Below are positions 17,501 to 24,013 of a stretch of DNA of 53,774 nucleotides, in pieces. Source of the stretch: an uncultured Clostridia bacterium (lineage in GTDB: Bacteria; Bacillota; Clostridia; Lachnospirales; CAG-274); the NCBI GenBank assembly GCA_947627855.1, contig CANQXR010000015.1, positions 1-53,774 on the forward strand. The letters are read 5' to 3'. The notes under the pieces are model-generated. The model was not told where the DNA came from. It saw nothing but the letters and a program-made list of their open reading frames with translations, and searched no databases. The position numbers were made by a program, and so were the translations under genes. Every line of letters begins with the position of its first letter. The stretch's first letter is position 1.

Positions 17501-18419
17501 TCCGGATCATGGAGGAGGCTCTCCCACCGACATAAGCGTTTATGTGAATAAGGTATGGGACGACAAGGACAATGCAGCAGGAGCAAGACCTGCTTCGGCG
17601 GAGGTAAATCTTCTGAGAAACGGCGAGCTTTACAGGACGGCGACCCTTGACGAAACCAACGGCTGGAGCCATACATGGACAGGGCTTGACAGCGGCTCCT
17701 CGTGGAGTGTGGAGGAGGTCAATATCGCCGAGGGATATGTGGCGTCCGTAAACAGGCAGAACAACTATTTCACGGTTACAAATACGTATGTTCCCACATC
17801 TGAGGGCACTACGGCAGGTACGGAAACCGAGGGATATACCGAAATCACCACATATACGGGAGATTCCTACAATCCGCCGCCCCATAACGGTCATGGCAGC
17901 TCTGCGGTTTACAGGAGAATTTCCGTAAATAAGGTATGGGACGATAAAAACGGCACTCTCGGCACAAGACCCGATTCCGTCACCGTAAATCTTCTCAGGG
18001 ACGGAGAAATATATGACAGCTGTCTGTTAAGCCCCGACAACAACTGGAGCGCAGCATGGACAGAGCTTACAGGCGGTCATAAATGGAGCGTAGAGGAGAT
18101 AGACATCGGCTCCGATTATATCTCGTCCATAACCGAAAAAGACGGAAGCTATACCATAACAAACAGATACAGACGTGAGAATGAAAATCCACCCGTGGAC
18201 AATACATATCCCCCGAAGGAGGAGCAGCCAGACGAGGCGGTAAGTGAAACCACCGAAACCACATCAGCTTCGGAAGAAACAACGGGAACGGCAAAAATTG
18301 AGGAAAAGAGCGGACCACTTCCACAGACAGGTATGCCCATAATTCCCTCAGCAATTCTCATAGCCGCAGGCATAGCACTGACAGCATTCGGCATATTCAA
18401 AACCCATAAAAAATCATAA
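11580..18419 (+). CDS. Giant LPXTG-anchored adhesin with Cna-B and pilin-like isopeptide domains
   Basis: This surface protein has 2279 residues. Order: signal peptide (about 1-36); three Cys/His repeats of the type C-x-L-E-E-H-T-H-x-E-E-C (about 43-108); an acidic linker; several adhesin-like Ig-fold domains (about 190-1180); a SpaA/prealbumin-like domain (about 1185-1315, 'IKETKAAPGY'); two pilin isopeptide-linkage domains (about 1329-1606, 'TFKVTP' and 'YTISEV'); and a DUF7601-like domain (about 1606-1727). Then come a first Cna-B domain (about 1760-1860), an E-T-D-T-Q low-complexity stalk (about 1865-1978), two more Cna-B domains (about 1983-2073 and 2110-2197, both with 'VNKVWDDK'), an LPQTG sortase signal (2247-2251), a TM helix and a KTHKKS tail. 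It is probably covalently linked to peptidoglycan. No sortase gene lies in the window. GGGGAGG precedes the ATG. Confidence 0.92.
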   Translation: MKNIKRPGSLGMRITAGLAAFVMLIVSNIIIVPAAEIESSAYVCGLEEHTHGEECYETSENLVCGLEDGEESADGEIHTHGDECYAVDRQLICPLEEHTHSEECMLKGDDGGNVEVVGETSGETETETTYEEEIVGDSVISEETTEGADDGQGEEYGDLNSAVRLVRLMTPDEIDLSVIREFAPIISGYEDNNVYKPELTQKNVTYDPLSDTYKANLHIEFIVVKGEVEAAKDHTYLYELPYGVIVPENMLNHKFVRDGNDIDTGKNLFNYTFVRDEGTDNYYIAVEFDLTEFENEEYETLLKGFINFYASFSRSAADENGDLRVKFSDDAEFTINGSDISYPDNSTFSKDIETFKYDGKYDSATGSLTYTVLVLTEKGTFDTITVNDSIIGWNNLLSKGISAEGPEVSVGKGSVHRYNYSYENDSRETVKNVTYDYNDSDFVPVEADVTTDISNGTLSMTLPGLDKCTYDPGTENNTYRNAVCNAYKITYTYKLDVSGVESYMSENLVNEVRATSSKDGEEITDSNEGWVNIQAAGQGGEEPPVLPMLQKRSQTDGDRITWTLEIGDGSSSLDGARINDDMFGSVTDIKIEPDAGVDIYYNSDGTVDYIEFKADSAAKYIITYITSAQDWGWNDVVNRAVLYYTPEGDDKEKEVPAESTAKTQGGSFDKTYVSNEDNKDGTHSLIWNITVGVPENGVPEGTEIGDKIENSADSHWFDAEDIFGCKAFEDINSGSGDGWTKKTGNLRFIPENDWREYSYDEIKADMDGLGQLRYVEFRFDVLQTIYPDDCPDGKSLTIEYKTSADSKVMHEGYEFINWAHAGSFGKKASYIYKDRVVKTNDSKEDSDFTENPKNSRNLVWKVYVYMDKEGEKKDRFTVTDKLPEGVVLDRLYVGYVSDEWGNEWYESIEKNSRTNMFGLVLDSSYDTGSNTVTTRVSYNGERPAMLKDGNSFFLRYECSVKDEFIENDKLNDLNFVNNAEVSADGGSYGSDSHEYHVTVDTKKSAIKKTGKYENDGFDLNELCYTLEINPYGDTLIEDGVLVLRDMLSYTPNDDTKENYTLDADSLKLYYAEPVYEKDEYNRNRYLRLEIKKNEMGEESLVPDDLWGWKFERTTDGSGKVTKSIVASIPDGVPLVLAYSYKISFDEDITKQNMNVSNKVSLIGLEEVESESSVHDEWVVSGAYGEGFYQNTYTLYKVDENDYDTFISGAEFTSYKYNPDGEDEEIWVYNTADKGGYIPIQRDYTPNDTFYDFNTLYYIKETKAAPGYYFNPNAVQKYYFYFGNPEDTEHTLLTRDMLPDEAKNAVDIWNYSEADYVENEKAPEIPGPEPAHITLKGRKIITGRTFRSDDNTLTFKVTPEDGAPAPYGADASGVLRISTKPQAGLNEWSFDIFTDKNSPDFTENGEFTYTISEVVPANKKGGITYDAKPCKVVVSVTGAETEPKAVITSITKDGEALDGEVQFTNSYNPTGSLALADVKKILRGKNSEADNVFTFVLKADEDTYEAVEQGYVWADGLDKASHSKTVSISYGAEESSSAKTAALGSLNFTKAGAYHFTLSEEPSPGYKNSTQVYRIDITVDDDGSGVLKAKQSVSPKPTGTFDFTNIALFSLKVTKQAEYEEGAERADDRSFDFTMTLTDSYGEPLNGEYECEGALTAITFVDGKADFSLKAEESLTVRNIEAGAAYTVTEASGSDFSTRIVNDTTAATSDKNTASGTVNRGLELRFVNRFEKPDETTEPPTETDTQTESESESETETEKPPVSTYKTGSVSVNKQWDDNNDPNRPAFTRLYLIRSDMPEVPFRSVNVSDFNHMGSSYTWTGLDNRYQWSIREYDDKSIDGYTPEYIDDSNAQKDKYEYVVINRISIEHETDTETDTQTETDTQTETDTQTETDTQTETDTQTETDTATEPPTSPGGGPGDNPTTETETDTQTETDTQTETDTETQTDTQTDTQTETDTDTQTDTETDTETEGPTNPDHGGGSPTDISVYVNKVWDDKDNAAGARPASAEVNLLRNGELYRTATLDETNGWSHTWTGLDSGSSWSVEEVNIAEGYVASVNRQNNYFTVTNTYVPTSEGTTAGTETEGYTEITTYTGDSYNPPPHNGHGSSAVYRRISVNKVWDDKNGTLGTRPDSVTVNLLRDGEIYDSCLLSPDNNWSAAWTELTGGHKWSVEEIDIGSDYISSITEKDGSYTITNRYRRENENPPVDNTYPPKEEQPDEAVSETTETTSASEETTGTAKIEEKSGPLPQTGMPIIPSAILIAAGIALTAFGIFKTHKKS
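17178..17510 (+). repeat. Low-complexity E-T-D-T-Q stalk coding repeat
   Basis: About 110 codons are built from ACGGAAAC-GACAC-CAGAC-like units coding Glu-Thr-Asp-Thr-Gln, interrupted once by a Pro/Gly-rich spacer ('PPTSPGGGPGDNP'). It separates the first and second Cna-B domains and should form an extended, strongly acidic spacer. Such repeats are prone to length change by slippage. Long ORFs on the opposite strand here are shadows. Confidence 0.85.
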
Positions 18420-18430
18420 TCCATAAAAAA

Positions 18431-18467
18431 ACGCCCCCAATGCGGAAAAGCCGACATATGGGGGCGT
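18431..18467 (+). terminator. Terminator of the adhesin gene (copy 1 of a repeated hairpin)
   Basis: ACGCCCCCA pairs with TGGGGGCGT around a loop that contains ATGCGGAAAAGCCGACAT. The T-run is weak. Very similar hairpins recur at 18765-18800 and 21875-21912. Confidence 0.7.
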
Positions 18468-18505
18468 TCTGATTATGCCCCGTTACTCATAATTTGAAAA
18501 TATAT

Positions 18506-18803
18506 ACCACAGCACCCCCATAATTTTCTTCAGTAATCCTCATAGCGGAAAACACGTCACTGACAGCATTCGGGGTATGGGAAGTCAGTAAAAGGTTATA
18601 AACAATAAACTGAGTTCTGCGTGTGTAATTTGATAATATATGCCATAGCAAACTCATCAAGACAGATACTCTCATAATATTCTCAGCAATTCTTACATCG
18701 GCAGATGTGGTACTGACAGCATTCGGTGTATTCAAAACCCATAAAAAATCATAAATCAAAAAAAGTCCCAATGCGGAAAAGCCGACATATGGGGCATGAC
18801 ATA
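18506..18803 (+). repeat. Two degenerate copies of the adhesin 3' end
   Basis: The adhesin sequence around CTGACAGCATTCGG (18379) recurs at 18560 and 18713. The second copy translates to ..DTLIIFSAILTS.. and LTAFGVFKTHKKS-stop, close to the adhesin end LTAFGIFKTHKKS-stop. It is followed by the same terminator core. The first copy has an in-frame stop and is more decayed (..SSVILIAE.. LTAFGVWE). Neither has an upstream gene body, so these are remnants of sorting-signal-coding 3' ends. Confidence 0.8.
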
Positions 18804-18852
18804 AGACAATATAATTAATAATTTTATACACGATCGTAAATCCAGAAAATTA

Positions 18853-18881
18853 TTGACTTTTATATAATGAAATGCTATCAT
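18853..18881 (+). promoter_or_regulatory. SigA-type promoter of the UbiA-like gene
   Basis: TTGACT (18853-18858), a 17-bp spacer and TATCAT (18876-18881), 93 bp upstream of the start at 18974. Confidence 0.65.
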
Positions 18882-18973
18882 AAATTGTATAGTTTACTAT
18901 TAGTTCCTAACACAGCAGATAAATTGTTATGATGCAGACGAATAGGTTTTTTATAGTCAGGAGGAGTTTTATT

Positions 18974-19771
18974 ATGATAAATGAATATATAAAACTCATG
19001 AGAGTAAAACACTATATAAAAAACATATTGATTTTACTTCCGATTTTTTTCTCAGGTCAGATTAGGAATTTTCAGCTTGTTGGGAAAACGATCGGAGGTA
19101 TGTTAGCCTTTTCTCTTTTATGTTCATTTGTTTATATTATGAATGACCTTAAGGTTATTGAAAAAGACAGACTTCACTCAGATAAGCAAAACAGAGTTCT
19201 GGCTTCAGGGAAAATATCTGCCTTTGAGGCAAAAGTTACGAGTGCTGTTTTATTGATAAGCTTGATGGCGCTGCTTCTGCTTTTTAAGGTCAGCATTTAT
19301 TCATGGATATGGTGCTTTATTTATCTGGCTGTCAATATTGCATACAGTTATGGACTTAAAAATGTATCGGCTGTAGACATAGTTCTTCTTGGCTCAGGAT
19401 ATCCATTAAGAATAATATATGGCGGTTTATTATCGGACATAAAAATATCTTCGTGGCTTTTTCTAACGGTTCTGTTCATTTCATTCTATCTGGGATTAGG
19501 AAAAGGAAAAATCAGCAGACTGGCTTCTTTATCCAAAGATGAAAAACAAATAATATATCCCGGGATTATTCGGCCTGTTCTTAAAAAATACACACTGTCA
19601 TTTCTTGAAAATCATATGTATTTGGCAATGGGGCTTGGAATAACCTTTTATTCTCTTTGGACATTGGGAAAATCCCAATATTTAGTATATACAGTGCTTG
19701 TAGTTATGTTTATTGCTATAAAATATAATTATATGCTTTACGGAGGGGGCAAACAGACGGAGATCCTATAA
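18974..19771 (+). CDS. UbiA-family prenyltransferase (DPPR synthase-like), frameshifted near its 3' end
   Basis: A polytopic membrane enzyme resembling decaprenyl-phosphate phosphoribosyltransferases. These attach a 5-phosphoribosyl group to polyprenyl phosphate to make a lipid-linked sugar donor. Markers are 'MRVKHYIKNILILLP', the first Asp-rich motif region ('YIMNDLKVIEKDRLHSDKQNR', read in parts), the family SGK/LASG region, and 'FYLGLGKGK'. The ATG at 18974 has AGGAGG upstream. The annotated frame ends early, at 19771. If one G is added to the five-G tract at 19745-19749, the frame continues to a TAA at 19852-19854 and gives the expected end ..QTDGDPI.., including the DGDP motif and a last TM helix. 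So there is a 1-nt deletion, a read error or a slippery switch here. The region is AT-rich. Confidence 0.8.
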   Translation: MINEYIKLMRVKHYIKNILILLPIFFSGQIRNFQLVGKTIGGMLAFSLLCSFVYIMNDLKVIEKDRLHSDKQNRVLASGKISAFEAKVTSAVLLISLMALLLLFKVSIYSWIWCFIYLAVNIAYSYGLKNVSAVDIVLLGSGYPLRIIYGGLLSDIKISSWLFLTVLFISFYLGLGKGKISRLASLSKDEKQIIYPGIIRPVLKKYTLSFLENHMYLAMGLGITFYSLWTLGKSQYLVYTVLVVMFIAIKYNYMLYGGGKQTEIL

Positions 19772-19870
19772 ACACCTTATTTGAAATCAGGCTTCTGATT
19801 TTTTCCGGGATTATATACATACTGTTAATTACATTTATAATTTATTTTTTATAAGGAGGATATATACTAT

Positions 19871-21454
19871 ATGGAAAGAAAATATATTGACAAATTTATA
19901 ATTATAATATTAGCAATATTTATGTCACTGTCTTTTGGGATTTTTTCATTCCAACAAATTCCACAGGACTTCTTTTCTGCGCATTCAGTCATAATAACCT
20001 GTTTGACAGCTTTTTTCTGTGCATTTTATTTTTTTATGAAAACAAAGGACGATATATTTAAAAAAATAGAAAACAATCCATATCTGTTTGTTATATCATA
20101 TTTTTTGGCGTATATAATTCTCAAAAAGAATTATGATACCAGAGGAGTATGGCTTAAAGGTCTTGAAGATTTTCTTATCCCTCCACAGATGTTCAGTCTG
20201 ATAATATTTATATTGGCTGTTCCGGCATTTGGATATTTTCTTGTGTGGATTATAGACAGGATGTCAGAGGCTATAAAAGATATTTTTTCAGAGGCAGATT
20301 CTTCTGAAAAAAAACTTTATCTTTTCCTTACCATAGGAATAAGTCTTATTGTGATGCTGCTTTATTTCAATGAAAATATGTTTTTTTCATCAACGGATAA
20401 AACTTTCGCAACAGACCAGGGAAAAAATTATAATTATGTTTTTTCAAATCTGAACAATTATGATATACGTCATCCTTTGTTTGAAACATTATACTTTCCG
20501 ATATATTCTGTAGTTGAATATGTAGTTAATATATTTGTTCCGCAGAATCTCAAGTATGAAATTGCAAACTTTATTATACAAGAGGCAAATATACAATTTT
20601 CGCTTTTATCCGCTTTCATACTTAAAAAACTAACCGGAAGCAAAACGATTTTCTGGCTTTATTGCCTGTCGTTTTCATTTGTATTTCATCTTGTCATAAC
20701 GGAAAAATATAATCTGGGAATCTTACTTGTGCTTATGTATATATTTTATATGTTTCAGAAGCCCCACAAGTCAACCGAAAAGCTTATTGGCGCCACAGGA
20801 ATAATGCCTACCAGTGCTCTTATCGGCGTATTGGAACTGACTATGGTAAAAAACCGTAAAATCAAGGATATGGTCATAAGAGTATTTGAAATGGTTATGA
20901 AAACGGTTCTTACAATAATCTGCTTCGGGAGAATATGCTTTTTCGATCCCTTGGACTTTCATATGCTTCCCAGTGGATCCACATATGTTGTAGGCTACCT
21001 AACAACAAATACTACTCTGACACAAAAGCTGATTTCCTTTACAAAATTAGTCAGGAATGCTTTTTTCTGTCTGGATTCAAATGCGGCGCCCGGTGCATCT
21101 TATGTATGGCAGTCAATATTGGAAAATGTGGAATTTTTAAGCATATTTATCGTTATAATTATGCTTATAGGATTTACATATAAACACAAAGAAGCATTTA
21201 CAAAAATATGCGGTCTATGGGCGCTTTTCTCGTTTGTTTTTGTAGTAATAATAGGCTGGTCGCCTGTTGATAGTCCGATATTCAGCTTTTACTTTTTATG
21301 GGCATATATACCTCTGATTAAATACGGAATAGACTGTCTTGCAAAGCTTTTCCGTTTTAAGAGCAGCTATGTCTTTGCTTTTGTCATTATTATGATGACA
21401 ATTATAGATGTGGCCGTTATTACAGATATAAACAATTTTTTACAAACGTTTTAA
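19871..21454 (+). CDS. Polytopic membrane protein, possible GT-C-type glycosyltransferase
   Basis: A 527-residue membrane protein with about 10-12 hydrophobic helices (for example 8-26, 37-55, 63-78, 105-128, 150-168) and a larger extracytoplasmic loop after the fifth helix ('TDQGKNYNYVF..DIRHPLFETLYFPIY'). The D-x-R-H-P arrangement resembles GT39/GT-C enzymes, in which acidic residues after the first helices bind the polyprenyl-phosphate sugar. No definite family is recognised. It follows the UbiA-like gene directly (ribosome site AAGGAGG), so the pair may make and use a lipid-linked pentose for surface glycosylation; this is inference. Base composition is clearly AT-rich compared with neighbours. 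Confidence 0.6.
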   Translation: MERKYIDKFIIIILAIFMSLSFGIFSFQQIPQDFFSAHSVIITCLTAFFCAFYFFMKTKDDIFKKIENNPYLFVISYFLAYIILKKNYDTRGVWLKGLEDFLIPPQMFSLIIFILAVPAFGYFLVWIIDRMSEAIKDIFSEADSSEKKLYLFLTIGISLIVMLLYFNENMFFSSTDKTFATDQGKNYNYVFSNLNNYDIRHPLFETLYFPIYSVVEYVVNIFVPQNLKYEIANFIIQEANIQFSLLSAFILKKLTGSKTIFWLYCLSFSFVFHLVITEKYNLGILLVLMYIFYMFQKPHKSTEKLIGATGIMPTSALIGVLELTMVKNRKIKDMVIRVFEMVMKTVLTIICFGRICFFDPLDFHMLPSGSTYVVGYLTTNTTLTQKLISFTKLVRNAFFCLDSNAAPGASYVWQSILENVEFLSIFIVIIMLIGFTYKHKEAFTKICGLWALFSFVFVVIIGWSPVDSPIFSFYFLWAYIPLIKYGIDCLAKLFRFKSSYVFAFVIIMMTIIDVAVITDINNFLQTF

Positions 21455-21472
21455 ATAAAATATGTCCCTGTT

Positions 21473-21850
21473 TGTACTGACCCCCAAAAGTTGGACCAAA
21501 ATCTAACGACAGGGGGTCATTTTTTTATGACAAAATATAGCTATAAATTAAAAAAGTTGTATAAGCATATCATAATGGAGAGGCATAATACAGATGCGTT
21601 GTCAAATGGATAAATGACCATAGAGTGACCGGTTTGGATACACTGAAACCAAAGCGGAAGGAAAGGTTGGCGAAAAGTTGTGGAAAGCAAATAAAAATCA
21701 TGATATTTCCGGCAAAACAGATATTGATACAGAGTATTTAAAGTAATTGAAGGAAGAAAACTTAAAGCTAAGAATTGAAAATGTATATTTAAAAGAACTG
21801 AGGAGATTGCTTTAAGAGAGAACACCTCGGAATAAAAAGTTATAATACAC
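21473..21850 (+). mobile_element. Degenerate IS3-family (IS150 group) element, orfA remnant
   Basis: It begins with an IS150-like terminal repeat (TGACCCCCAAAAGTTGGAC, 21478-21496, mirrored by GGGGGTCA at 21512-21519). An orfA start follows at 21527 (MTKYSYKLKK). Later frames give 'LDTLKPKRKERLA' and 'DIDTEYLK..LKEENLKLRIEN', the leucine-zipper end of IS150 OrfA, broken by stops and internal deletions. OrfB (the DDE transposase) and the right end are absent. It is an inactive relic. Confidence 0.8.
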
Positions 21851-21874
21851 ATAAAAAGTCAGGGATCATAAAAA

Positions 21875-21912
21875 ATGCCCCCATGCGGAAAAGTTGGCAT
21901 ATGGGGGGTGTG
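21875..21912. terminator. Bidirectional terminator between the IS3 relic and trpS (copy 3 of the repeated hairpin)
   Basis: ATGCCCCCAT pairs with ATGGGGGG around a core like that of the adhesin terminator (ATGCGGAAAAG). A T-run follows on the plus strand (21913-21918) and an A-run precedes it (T-run for minus transcription). It probably serves trpS. Confidence 0.75.
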
Positions 21913-21935
21913 ATTTTTTGGAAATGTGATGGGGA

Positions 21936-22940
21936 TCATGTACGGGGGAGAAAGCCGAGCTTTTTATATACCTTTCCCAGTGTTCTGTAAGCTGTATGGG
22001 AGGCTCTTTCGGCTCCGTTTTTGATCGTTTCTTCTATATATGACTTGTCGTTCAGTATTTCGTTATATTTTGCCTTGATGGGTCTTAAGTCCTCAACAAC
22101 GGCTTCCGCAACGGCATTTTTGAAGGCTCCGTAGCCAAGACCGGCGAATTCTTCCTCGGCGGTTTTCATTGCCTTGCCTGTTACGGCGCAGTATATGTTG
22201 AGAAGATTGGTTATTCCAGGTTTGTCATCGGAGGCTTTTACAGTGTTGTCGGAGTCTGTTACGGCACGCTTGATTTTATTTGCTATCTGATTCAGATCAT
22301 CATTCAGATATATTACATTATTTGCGTTTGCGCTTTCGGATTTTGACATTTTTCTTGCAGGCTCCTGCAGACCCATTATTCTTGCGCCTACCTTGCCTAT
22401 ATATGCTGCCGGCACTGTAAAGACATCGCCGTAGACATGGTTGAATCTTTCGGCTATATCCCTTGTAAGCTCAAGGTGTTGACGCTGATCTTCCCCTACG
22501 GGAACAAGGTCGGCATTATAAAGGAGTATATCAGCCGCCATAAGACAGGGATAGGTGAGAAGTCCCGCATTTATGTTGGACTGGTGTTTTGATGATTTGT
22601 CTTTGAACTGTGTCATTCTGTTAAGCTCACCTATATATGTGTAGCAGTTCAGAACCCACGCAAGCTCTGCGTGAGCCGGAACATGGGACTGCGCAAATAT
22701 TATATTTCTGCCGTTGTCATCAAGCCCGAGAGCAAGAAGCAGAGCCAGCATCTGACGGGAGTTTTTCCTGAGATCGGCAGGATTTTGTCTTACGGTAAGA
22801 GTATGGAGATCCGCTATTGCATATATGCAGTTATATTCCCCGGCAAGTTCACGCCAGTTTCTGAAAGCTCCCAGATAATTTCCAAGGGTGGGGTCGCCCG
22901 AAGGCTGAACAAAGCTTAAAATAGTTTTCTTATCTGACAT
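21936..22940 (-). CDS. trpS: Tryptophan-tRNA ligase
   Basis: A class Ic aminoacyl-tRNA synthetase of 334 residues charging tRNA-Trp. The HIGH-equivalent signature is 'PSGDPTLGNYLGA' (about 13-25) and the KMSKS loop is 'RKMSKSE' (about 197-203). 'GEDQRQHLELTRDIA' is the conserved substrate-side stretch. GAGGTGAT precedes the ATG. No T-box leader fits in the 146-bp divergent gap to pheA. Length is normal. Confidence 0.95.
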   Translation of the reverse strand: MSDKKTILSFVQPSGDPTLGNYLGAFRNWRELAGEYNCIYAIADLHTLTVRQNPADLRKNSRQMLALLLALGLDDNGRNIIFAQSHVPAHAELAWVLNCYTYIGELNRMTQFKDKSSKHQSNINAGLLTYPCLMAADILLYNADLVPVGEDQRQHLELTRDIAERFNHVYGDVFTVPAAYIGKVGARIMGLQEPARKMSKSESANANNVIYLNDDLNQIANKIKRAVTDSDNTVKASDDKPGITNLLNIYCAVTGKAMKTAEEEFAGLGYGAFKNAVAEAVVEDLRPIKAKYNEILNDKSYIEETIKNGAERASHTAYRTLGKVYKKLGFLPRT

Positions 22941-22970
22941 TTTATCACCTCGGTAAAGTTATATATTCAA

Positions 22971-22999
22971 ATTATATTACTTTAAGCTTCAAATTGCAA
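22971..22999 (-). promoter_or_regulatory. SigA-type promoter of trpS
   Basis: On the minus strand TTGCAA (22994-22999), 17 bp and a perfect TATAAT (22971-22976). Confidence 0.75.
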
Positions 23000-23027
23000 T
23001 AGACAGTCAGAAAATTTATAGAAATTA

Positions 23028-23056
23028 TTGTAAATGGAATATGATTGTGTTAAAAT
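23028..23056 (+). promoter_or_regulatory. SigA-type promoter of pheA
   Basis: TTGTAA (23028-23033), a 17-bp spacer and TAAAAT (23051-23056), 31 bp before the pheA start. Confidence 0.6.
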
Positions 23057-23086
23057 AATAATAACATATTATGCGGAGGTTATATT

Positions 23087-23908
23087 ATGAAGTATGGTTT
23101 TTTGGGGCCTATGGGCACATTTTCCCACAGTGCGGCGTCATATTTCGCCAAGGGAGAAGAGCTTGTGCCTTACCCATCGATATATGATGTTCTTTTGGCG
23201 GTAAACGGCGGCGAGATCGATTATGCCGTTGTTCCTGTGGAAAATTCTACGGAGGGGTCTGTGAACGCGACGATCGATGCTCTTATTTTCGATTTTTCCC
23301 TTTTTATTGATGCTCAGCTGAATATGCCCATAGAGGAGGGGCTTTTCGCAAAAGACGATATAGAGCTTTCCGATATAAAAAAGGTTCTTTCCCATCCACA
23401 GGCACTGGCTCAGTGTTCGGCATTTCTGAGGAAAAATCTGCCGAATGCACAGATCATTTCCGCTGCCTCCACAAGCGAAGCCATGAGGATAGTTTCGGAG
23501 TCGGAGGAGGACGCCGCCGCAATAGGCAATAAAATCTCGGCGCCTATTTACGGGCTTAAAATACTCAGGGAAAAAATACAGGACAGCGACAAGAATTTTA
23601 CACGCTTTGCTCTTGTGAGAAAAAATGCTCCCTCCGAGGCCAGTGAAAGAACAAAAACAACGGTTTCTTTTTCCGTTTCAAACGAGCCGGGCTGTCTTTT
23701 TAAGATTTTAAGCATATTCTCAATATATGACGTAAATCTGACAAAGCTTATATCACGGCCTATGAGAGATCGCCCCGAAGAATACGTTTTCTTTGTCGAT
23801 CTTGAAAATGACGATTTGAATGACATAAGGGACGCTCTCACCATGGTTAAGAGAAAAACATCTTTTTATAAGCTTTTAGGCTCATATAATATATATGATT
23901 TGAGATAA
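23087..23908 (+). CDS. pheA: Prephenate dehydratase
   Basis: A monofunctional 273-residue enzyme converting prephenate to phenylpyruvate in phenylalanine synthesis. The catalytic domain (about 1-180) has 'GPMGTFSHSAA', 'VVPVENSTEGSV' and 'TRFALV', where the family has a T-R-F triplet. A C-terminal ACT domain (about 190-265) contains 'GCLFKILSIFSIYDVNLTKLISRP' in pieces, with the phenylalanine-binding region in the ESRP position (here 'ISRP'). No chorismate mutase domain is fused. The ribosome site is GCGGAGG. Confidence 0.93.
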   Translation: MKYGFLGPMGTFSHSAASYFAKGEELVPYPSIYDVLLAVNGGEIDYAVVPVENSTEGSVNATIDALIFDFSLFIDAQLNMPIEEGLFAKDDIELSDIKKVLSHPQALAQCSAFLRKNLPNAQIISAASTSEAMRIVSESEEDAAAIGNKISAPIYGLKILREKIQDSDKNFTRFALVRKNAPSEASERTKTTVSFSVSNEPGCLFKILSIFSIYDVNLTKLISRPMRDRPEEYVFFVDLENDDLNDIRDALTMVKRKTSFYKLLGSYNIYDLR

Positions 23909-23929
23909 GGAAGTGCCGGACAGCTTCAG

Positions 23930-23969
23930 AAATCATTTCTGCCCCAATTTGCCGCAAAATGATTTTTTT
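23930..23969 (+). terminator. Terminator after pheA
   Basis: AAATCATTT (23930-23938) pairs with AAATGATTT (23957-23965) and a T-run follows. Confidence 0.65.
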
Positions 23970-24013
23970 GTTCCGTTAAACCGGTATTTCCGTAATTCTG
24001 GAGGTTTTGATAT

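Noticed and set aside
17019..17894. 291-residue ORF on the minus strand within the adhesin, plus other long ORFs in this gene
   Set aside because: It is antisense to the E-T-D-T-Q repeat and Cna-B domains. Its low-complexity Arg/Phe/Gly sequence is a by-product of the repeat, with no ribosome site.
18487..18831. 114-residue minus-strand ORF behind the adhesin
   Set aside because: It is antisense to the decayed copies of the adhesin 3' end and has no ribosome site.
22941..23086. T-box or tryptophan riboswitch before trpS
   Set aside because: Only 146 bp separate trpS and pheA, both promoters fit in it, and no T-box sequence (AGGGTGGNACCGCG-like) is present.
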